Shown piece after piece: positions 44,893-64,000 of a stretch of 64,000 bases of DNA. The stretch comes from Gadus chalcogrammus. Taxonomy: Eukaryota > Chordata > Actinopteri > Gadiformes > Gadidae. A program made the position numbers and the translations under genes. Numbering within the stretch: the first letter of the stretch is position 1; every line of letters starts with the position of its first letter. The DNA is taken from contig NC_079423.1 in NCBI RefSeq assembly GCF_026213295.1, positions 20,160,288-20,224,287 on the forward strand. Direction: 5' to 3'. Under the pieces are notes generated by a model that was not told where the DNA came from, searched no databases, and worked only from the letters and a program-made list of their open reading frames with translations.

Positions 44893-46372
44893 ATGGAACA
44901 GACAAAGGCTGGAGTGCCAGGGCAACCCCCTATTCAAAGTAAGTATTTAGCTTGTCTAAGGAGAATATATTCACAGAATCTCATCTTGTATTGTCTGTGT
45001 ATTCCCTAATAAGACAAATTATTAGAATTACATGTTTACTGAATTCATACAAATACTGCATATGACATAAGCTAATTACTGTATGCATAGGATATATTAA
45101 GCTGTATTCGTCTATATGTTAACAGTCCATTGGAAAACAATCAATAACAAACAATTTGTGCTACATTTTCCCCTCACTCTGTATTTACATACAGTAATCT
45201 GTGTTTTGTAATCTTTAGGGACAGAAGTGTGTATTATCGGGGACAGCTACGTCCGCCATGGAGAGAAGAGAGCCAGGTAAACCTGTGGCCCCCACCTTGG
45301 CCTGGAGGCCCGTGTCAGTTGGTTTGGCTGCAGCGGACTGAGATGGAAGACCCTCATCCCTTTATTCCTACAGTCCCTGAGAGGAAGAACAGCCCCGGAT
45401 GTCCTGCTCATCCACTGTGGGGGAAACGACCTCGGACGCTTCGAGGGAGTTGAGGTTGTTGCCGCCATGAAGCACGACCTGCAGTACCTCCACCGACAAT
45501 TCCCAGCGATGCTGATCGTGTACTACAACATCAACGAGAGACGCCGATGGAGGGCTGACCATCCTGGGAAGCTAAATCACGCTAGGAAATGGGTGAACAG
45601 TCTGATGAACGCATTTGTTAGTGTACAGCTAGGAGGCAACAGTGTAGAGCAGGGGTCGTCAACCCAAGGCACGCGTACCACCACTGGCACGTGGCAGCAT
45701 AATCATTGGCACACTTGAGAAAACAAAACAATGCGGCAGCGTAATCATTACTACAGATTTTTTTTTGCACTTTATTCTCTTTTGGGGCATTTCCTCCCAA
45801 TGCAAATATGTTTAAATGAGTTACTGAAAGAAGTGTTCTGAAATGGGATCAATTAATAGTATGTAGCCTAAACCTATGTTGTGAGTTATAGAGAAGAAAA
45901 TATTGAAAATATTGTTGCAAGTGGCCTGTATGCAACGCCTTCACATGGTTTTGCAAAGCTGTGCATGTCTTAAAGATATGATGTGGATGGTTCCAACATT
46001 CTCATATAATCTTGTTTTTTACATTTCTCACATTGTAAATATGTTTTTAAATAAGTTTCTGAAAGTGGTGTTTTAAGATGGGACATATGTAATTAGAATT
46101 TGTAATCCCATGTTGCAAATATAACCACAAAAAAAACATTATACAATTCCAGGTCTTCTGGAAATGTTTTTGGTCGCTGTGTCATAATTCAGCTTAATGT
46201 TTAATATATTGTTGCTTAAGGCACTCTTATTAACGAGAACATTTCAAACTGGCACTGCATGTTGAAAAGGTTGCTGACCCCTGGTGTAGAGCATCCTGGG
46301 ATACGGTTCAACTGCTGTGGTTTATACTTAAAAGACAAGGTTCATTTCACCTATATAGGGGATTCTTTTTAA
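44893..46372 (+). pseudogene. SGNH/GDSL-hydrolase-like reading frame, two exons, disrupted
   Basis: Exon 1 (44893-44938) encodes MEQTKAGVPGQPPIQ and ends CAAA|GTAAGT. Exon 2 starts at 45219 after ATCTTTAG and reads RTEVCIIGDSYVRHGEKRAR. GDSY is block I of SGNH hydrolases with the nucleophile serine, LLIHCGGNDLGRF holds the block III GxND, and DKVHFTYIGDSF near the end supplies the Asp and His. One in-frame TAA at 45278-45280 breaks the frame. A hAT MITE (45650-46283) with an 8-base duplication splits it after NSVEQ; without the MITE and one duplication copy the frame continues to a stop at 46370. Such domains occur in some retrotransposons (DIRS/Ngaro, CR1/L3) and in fish orphan genes, and I cannot tell which this is. 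It is probably inactive here. Confidence 0.6.
45650..46283. mobile_element. hAT-type MITE with 8-base TSD
   Basis: 634 bases with imperfect terminal inverted repeats (left CAGGGGTCGTCAACC, right end the complement of CAGGGGTCAGCAACC). Flanked by an exact 8-base duplication, GTGTAGAG, at 45642-45649 and 46284-46291. Non-coding. It interrupts the SGNH-like frame. Confidence 0.88.
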
Positions 46373-46568
46373 AAAGAAAATAAGCATTTCACAGTCTCTT
46401 GAAGCGATAATCCAGAGTGGGTGAAACTGACAATTTCAGGGCCAATATGTTCAGCCTTCTCCCACTCTGAATTGTAATTTCAACTGAGTTTTCAATACTG
46501 TATAATGTAATCCAGGTCCTTAATCTTTATTCAATGATGCTCTTCTCTGCATATTTGATAGATCAGTA

Positions 46569-47771
46569 CACTGGAAAAAGGGTTTTAAGCCGTACTTCAT
46601 CTGATTATTATTTTGTAATTCAATTAAAATAAACATTTTTTGTTTTATTTTTAAAATAACTTTTTTTTATTTAAAAATACTGTGAAATATAGATATTTTT
46701 AATTAGGAGCTCAATTAAGAAATATCCATTTTGACAAATGTAAAATTTTAAGGTTGTGTATGAACTGATTAATAATTTTGTCATTCAATCCAAAAAAAAA
46801 AAATTGTTTTCTTCCTAAAACACTGTTATATTTGATTAGGAGCTCAATTTAGAAATATTTGTTCAGGCAAATGTACAATTTCAAGGTTACGTACAAGCCT
46901 GCGCATGCGCAGTAAATACAAAGACGCTTACGACTACTGGACCAAACCGCAGTGTTGCCAACTTAGCGATTTTGTCGCTATATTTAGCTACTTTTCAGAC
47001 CCCTTTGGCGACTTTTTTTCAAAACAGCGACAAGCGACAAATCTAGCTTATTTTTCAGCTGCTATTGGTGACTTTTGGCGACTTTTTGAGGTGAAAGCAC
47101 TAGCCTTGACCAGAGTGACGATGACTCACTGGTTCTGTGAGCTAGGACAGTCTGTCTGTGTCTGGAGGGAGGTCTGGAGTAGGTCTAACTCTGCCATTTA
47201 GATTGTTAATATATATTGTATATTGTGTGGCGGCAGTAGCTCAGGTGGTAGAGCGGGTTGGCTGGTAACCTGAAGGTTGTTGGTTCGATCCTCGGCTTCA
47301 CCAAGCAGAGTATCGAGGTGTCTTTGACACTGCTGATGCTGGAACAGAGATTCCCAACTCTCCAGCAGAAGCGCCCCAAGGCCATGAAGCGCCGAGCGGG
47401 AAAAAATGATGATGATGTTGTATACAAAAAAATGATCATGTTTAAATGAGAAACAATTGTTTGATTAAATTGTAATCTTTTTGATTGGATAAAACAAATT
47501 ATTTCTGATAGATATTTCTTAAATGAGAAACAATTGTTGGAGTGAATCAATATTTTTTTGTTTAGGATTTAACATACGATTTAAATGTATTAACTTCATT
47601 CAAAGAATAGAATTATACTTGGTGCCAAGTTGTATTATTTTGTTTTTATGAACATAGGAAATATTGTTTGAGGCAAGCTATATATTTGTCATTGGCTCAA
47701 GTTATGTAATATAGATGTGAACCATTACCCTTGTTTTTTTTAATTGGTTCAACAGAAGGCTTTTTCCAGTG
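46569..47771. mobile_element. TA-flanked MITE (mariner-type) with nested SINE
   Basis: Ends CACTGGAAAAAGG and CTTTTTCCAGTG, flanked by TA at both sides. AT-rich, with internal repeats of GGAGCTCAATT(A)AGAAATAT. No transposase. It contains the tRNA-derived SINE at 47228 and a GTTGCCAACTTAGCGA repeat at about 46954. Confidence 0.75.
47226..47410 (+). repeat. tRNA-derived SINE
   Basis: tRNA-like head with box A (TAGCTCAGGTGG) at 47236 and box B (GGTTCGATCC) at 47282, followed by an unrelated body reading CAGAGTATCGAGGTGTC. The head lacks a proper acceptor stem, so this is a SINE and not a functional tRNA gene. Confidence 0.85.
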
Positions 47772-48990
47772 TAATTCAAACCTTTTTTGTTAATCATTTG
47801 TGTTTATCACACTGTTCATTCATTTCCCTACTTCTTCCCCCCCTTCCACTCTTCTGCCCCAGCCAAACTGACCTACTCTCTTCTCCACATTGTATGTAGC
47901 TGTCCCCAAAAAGTAAATAACAAAACAAAACAAAAATGTGTTCTGTTAAAATTGGGGGTGGGAGGATTTCTGTAATAAAAGCTTCCTTATTGTAACACTT
48001 TTTGTTCAAGTCCTATTTCTTACACATGCAGCCATTTGGACACCATTTTATGATAGCTGATAACCAAGGTACACACTGTAATACTATCAAGAGGACATAC
48101 AGGCAGTTCAAATAAAAATAGATATAACTATTGATCTTTGAACTTTATAAATATGAAAGATTGCTCCATATAACACCAACAATATAATATAACAATATAA
48201 TATAATACCAACATAGTAAATGTATGTAGGCCTAGAAAGAATACAAGTCAATGTTATTGCTTAAACAGAATCCTTCCAACTTACTTTACAAAAAATGCAA
48301 TCAACAACTTATGCACAAATAAATGGTTACATATCAACCAGCAACGACGTTGGAGTGGCTGCACACATAAATAATTGTAATACACCAACATTGATAACTG
48401 TCATACATAGCTAAACAAGCAAAATAAAAATTAAATTCCAACACCACTGAAATGTTAATTAGACTATTAACAATAATATAAAATGATACCGTAATGCACC
48501 TGTTCTTTGTCTTTGGATATTTTGAAAAAATTGATCAATAGGTGAATCGCAATGATCGCAAGCAGAGGACCGTGAGAGTTATTGAGCAGCAGCTGAACCA
48601 GTCTAAAAATCGGACACGTTAACGGAGCACTGAACTAGGCCCTCTCGGATGCCAGGTTGAAACAATATTTGTTTCAATACGACTCCTTCCAGCTGCCCAC
48701 CCCTCCTTCTCCAGCAAAAAATAATTCGAAAAAACGGCTAATAAAACTCTTGAGGTGGCGTTTTTTGTTTTTTTTAGTAGGCCTACTTGGCATAAGGATA
48801 ATTATGAGCTTTGATTGATATCCAGACATTTTTCTCGGAGGCACATTACTGTTCCCCACTTGTATTGGAGTGAACGGAGACATCTACTTCTGGGCTGAGG
48901 GACCCGTCCGTTCTATAATATGTCCTGGCAGAAACTTGCATCTTCCCTTTTTCCCGCCAAGATGCGCTTGGGGGAGACCAATAAAGTGTT
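47772..48990. other. No gene; AT-rich intergenic
   Basis: AT-rich with ATAATATAAC-type low complexity at 48178-48215. No coding frame or known repeat recognised. Confidence 0.5.
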
Positions 48991-49773
48991 ATAGAGTGGC
49001 GAAGTCACGCCCCTTCCGGTAGAGCTCATGGGACCTATGAGATCGAAAAATATGAATGGGTGTCAATGGAGAGAAAATAATTATTTCCTGGTCCCAGTCT
49101 TTATATGCCCTGGATTACACATATGTTGTTTGTGGATTTAAATGATAATTTTTCATGCAAAGAAAACAAAAATTTTTCGTGAAGAAGTTTGATAATTTTA
49201 GGTTATATGTGAGGCCGCTTTGTGAACTACAGCTCTTCGCTGCTCTCGACGCATGATATACGTCACCACACCCGCACTTGGAACTCGGCACAGAGATGGC
49301 ACATAGAGATGGCACATAACTAAAACTCCCCACATGCCCCGATTTATAGTGGTTTTCACCTCTTTCTATGCTTTAATCCTTGCCTTGAAAAAAAGTGGTG
49401 AAGTGGAGCAGAGAGATCGCCATCTCTGTGCCGAGTTCCAAGTGCGGGTGTGGTGACGTATATCATATGCGTCGAGAGCAGCGAAGAGCTGTAGCTCACA
49501 AAGCGGCCTCACATAAAACCTAAAATTATCAAACTTCTTCACGAAAATCTTTAGTTTTCTTTGCATGAAAAATTATCATTTAAATCCACAAACAACATAT
49601 TTGTAATCCAGGGCATATAAAGACTGGGACCAGAAAATAATTATTTTCTCTCCATTGACACCCATTCATATTTTTCGATCTCATAGGTCCCATCAGAGAA
49701 TGTCTAATATGAGACGTAGACGGGCTCTGGTCCCATGAGCTCTACCGGAAGGGGCGTGACTTCGCCACTCTAT
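48991..49773. repeat. Large palindrome (fold-back element)
   Basis: Arms 48991-49301 and 49419-49773 are near-perfect inverted copies (for example CGAAGTCACGCCCCTTCCGG and its complement), separated by about 117 bases. The right arm has about 40 extra bases (49695-49735). No coding capacity. Confidence 0.88.
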
Positions 49774-50124
49774 AGAACCGTCAAAGTGACTCTTAACTTG
49801 TTATATTAAGGTAAATTAAGGCAAAAAAGTTGCATAGTTCCCCTTTAATAGGTGGAGTAGGGGAGAAGTGCATCACCAAATTGAAACCCATATGAGATCA
49901 CCATTACTTACAACACAATTGAAACAAAAAGGGGTTCATTTCATAGCTTCCAATCTGCGTGTCCTACGTAAGACGCAACGCTGTGGAGACGCGCTTTGCG
50001 CTTTAGCCAATCACATCTCTTCCGTCGAGGCGGTGCGCTAATCGCAGGCTTTGTTTTGGCTCAATGCAACTTCCTTCCAGTTAGGTTGACAATACGTGTC
50101 AGGCACCCGCCACTTACTTGCAAA

Positions 50125-51024
50125 TAGTGGTGCCGAGATGATGCCTCATGAAACGTCAAAGCCTCAAATAAGCCAGATGAACCACCAAAGTGGTTCGTGC
50201 TCGAAGCTTCAAATGAGTACGCTAGGGACATCTAGTGGTGAATGAAATTATGACAACCCAACCCAAAATGTGATTTTTGCTTCGTGTGCCGATACAACAT
50301 TAAATCATTTGAGAATTGAAGTAATTTCAATGATACATGTGTGTGAGTGTGTGACATTCATAAAATGGCACAGAGCTCATGCTAGAAAATAAATCATTTG
50401 GCAAAAGTGTGTCTTAACAGACGCTTTTATCCAAAGCGACTTGCTTCGGTAAATACACACATTGACACACCGACGGCAGAGTCAACCATGCAAGGCGACA
50501 GTCAGCTGTCAGGAGCAAAATGACAGGGTCACAACAACACTGAACTAGGAAGAGCTGGGGATTGAACTAGCAACCTACTGGTCACAAGTCAACTGCTCTA
50601 CCTCCTGAGCTAAAGCTAAGCCGACTCACACTGCATGATAACTGAGACTTATTCCGACCAACTAGATGAAAATGCTCCCAAACAGGGGAAAACCTTCTCT
50701 TTTTGGCAAACTCCATGATGAATAATGAACGTGATGTTTCGATTGATACTTCAGAAAATGCAATGCTCAAACTACTACGATCACAGACTAGTGGTATATT
50801 GAATATACCACAAGGTTGTGATCGTATACGGGACATCTTTATAGTCAATCTCCCGCCAATACTGAACCCATATTTCGAAGCAGAAGTCCGAGGCGAAGCC
50901 TCGAACGTCACACCCTACGTCATTTCGCCAACGTGAATCCTACTCGAAGCGGAGCTTCGCTGGGGGAGGAGCCGAGATACTCGACACACGCCTCGATGCC
51001 TCGACGCAAAACGTAACATCACTA
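50125..51024. mobile_element. hAT-type element with nested SINE
   Basis: Ends TAGTGGTGCC on the left and AACATCACTA on the right, with CGAGGC/GCCTCG-rich subterminal sequence. Flanks CTTGCAAA and CTGACAAA match at 6 of 8 bases. No transposase recognised. Confidence 0.5.
50400..50625 (-). repeat. tRNA-derived SINE (V-SINE-like tail)
   Basis: Minus strand: TTAGCTCAGGAGGTAGAGCA (box A region), GCTAGTTCAATCCCC (box B) and the conserved tail CTTTGGATAAAAGCGTCTG. The tail is typical of teleost V-SINE-like families. Nested in the hAT-like element 50125-51024. Confidence 0.85.
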
Positions 51025-51651
51025 CTGACAAACACAGATAGCATAAACTCAGCAAAAAGGTGAGTTTTGAGGAAACTGTAGCCATCTCTGTGTATCGCTG
51101 CATTTGACAGTTCCTTGGTTGTTGATTTCACGGGCGCTCCTTGTCAACTACTTAAAGCTAATGGTGTGAAGCTAGCCTGTCCGTAAGACTACCAAAGCAT
51201 TTAAGTCTGCCTTAAGACGTCCATAGCCCTCCAATAGCCCGCCATGCATGTTCTTGATGACACACTTGGCATAATCTACGCTCGTACTACCTGGTCAAAG
51301 TGTGTATAATGCCACACGTGGGATACGATGCGATGCTATAGTGAGCTGTCTCAGTAGATCGATGGCATAATAGGAACTCCGTGTTGAAGTGTTACTGAGC
51401 AGAAATTAGATAAGCGATTGTTGGCATGAAAAGCGGCACTATAACGGATAGTAGGAAGTAAAGTTCGTAATATCCTAACGCTAACCAATGGTTGAGTCTA
51501 TTCTGTATACTTAATTTCCAATTCACTGTGATTATGGTCAACTGGCTTGATCTCCTATAAATTCCCGTCCAACGTTTAGATGCATGCGTGGTAATGCCTA
51601 CTTGCATGCGTGGTACTCTGTCCTACCAGTGCGACAGACGACCCTGTGGAA

Positions 51652-63776
<12,125 letters not shown>

Positions 63777-64000
63777 GTGAGTCATTATTTATGAAAGAGG
63801 TGTGTGTGTGTGTGTCTCTGTAATATGGCGACCAGAGCAAACGCTGCCTCACCGTCCTAAGCACGCACCCGTCGTGGCTGCCGCTGATAACGCTTGGGAT
63901 GTGAATAAGTCAAAATTTTCATGGTCGAATAATCAGTGGGTGGTATGAACGAATAATCGATTAATCGATGTGTGCTGACTTTCACATGGCGGCCATGGAT
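63777..64000 (+). other. NRDC intron 11 start
   Basis: Short (GT)n at 63801-63814, then GGGATGTGAATAAG with ATCGATTAATCGATG at 63896-63972, which resembles a hAT terminus of the same type as at 53221. Confidence 0.5.

Noticed and set aside
47226..47300. tRNA gene
   Set aside because: Has A and B boxes but no matching acceptor stem and continues into a SINE body.
50560..50625. tRNA gene on the minus strand
   Set aside because: Part of a SINE with a V-SINE-like tail; the tRNA fold is degenerate.

Overview
This is a vertebrate genomic window, almost certainly from a teleost fish. It carries spliced orthologues of TDRD5 and NRDC, the classic fish transposon spectrum (hAT, Tc1/mariner, piggyBac, PIF/Harbinger, L1/Tx1-type LINE, tRNA-derived SINEs), long CA and CT microsatellites, and one 100-base assembly gap (30856-30955). 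The species cannot be fixed from this window.

There are two host genes, divergently oriented. TDRD5 lies on the minus strand between about 25349 and 5122. I could join 15 coding exons in phase, giving about 886 residues: N-terminal LOTUS/OST-HTH modules, a linker, an extended Tudor domain and a C-terminal tail. It is a germ-granule protein of the piRNA pathway. NRDC (nardilysin, an M16 metalloendopeptidase) lies on the plus strand from about 51652 and runs off the right edge. Eleven exons, about 422 residues, are visible, including the acidic insert and the HxxEH zinc site. The roughly 25.6 kb between the two genes, and most intronic sequence, is transposon-derived.

Layout: 1-5121, repeats 3' of TDRD5 (a 63-base minisatellite, a hAT element with a nested MITE, fold-back elements, a CA microsatellite). 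5122-25349, TDRD5, with intronic insertions including a Tc1 element whose end lies about 20 bases from a splice donor and a piggyBac element with intact TTAA flanks. 25350-36480, intergenic, with hAT, TTAA-flanked MITEs, a Harbinger remnant and the gap. 36488-44550, an L1/Tx1-like LINE bracketed by a 14-base direct repeat; its 3' part is inverted and it hosts three other insertions. 44893-46372, a two-exon SGNH-hydrolase-like reading frame with one stop codon, split by a hAT MITE. 46569-51024, further MITEs, a SINE and a large palindrome. 51652-64000, NRDC, whose 9.1 kb intron 4 (53120-62262) is a stack of nested hAT, TTAA and Harbinger-type insertions.

Nine insertions have target-site duplications or flanking signatures that can be read directly: 8 bases for hAT at 6758, 26896, 34697, 42084, 45650, 57465 and 57861; TA for Tc1; TTAA for piggyBac. 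Three further TTAA-flanked MITEs and one TTA-flanked element add to this. The insertion order in the nested regions can therefore be reconstructed. The strongest candidates for something undescribed are the disrupted SGNH-hydrolase frame at 44893-46372, the family of TTAAAGG-ended MITEs, and a templated hairpin in the left end of the Tc1 element. No multi-gene functional system is evident.
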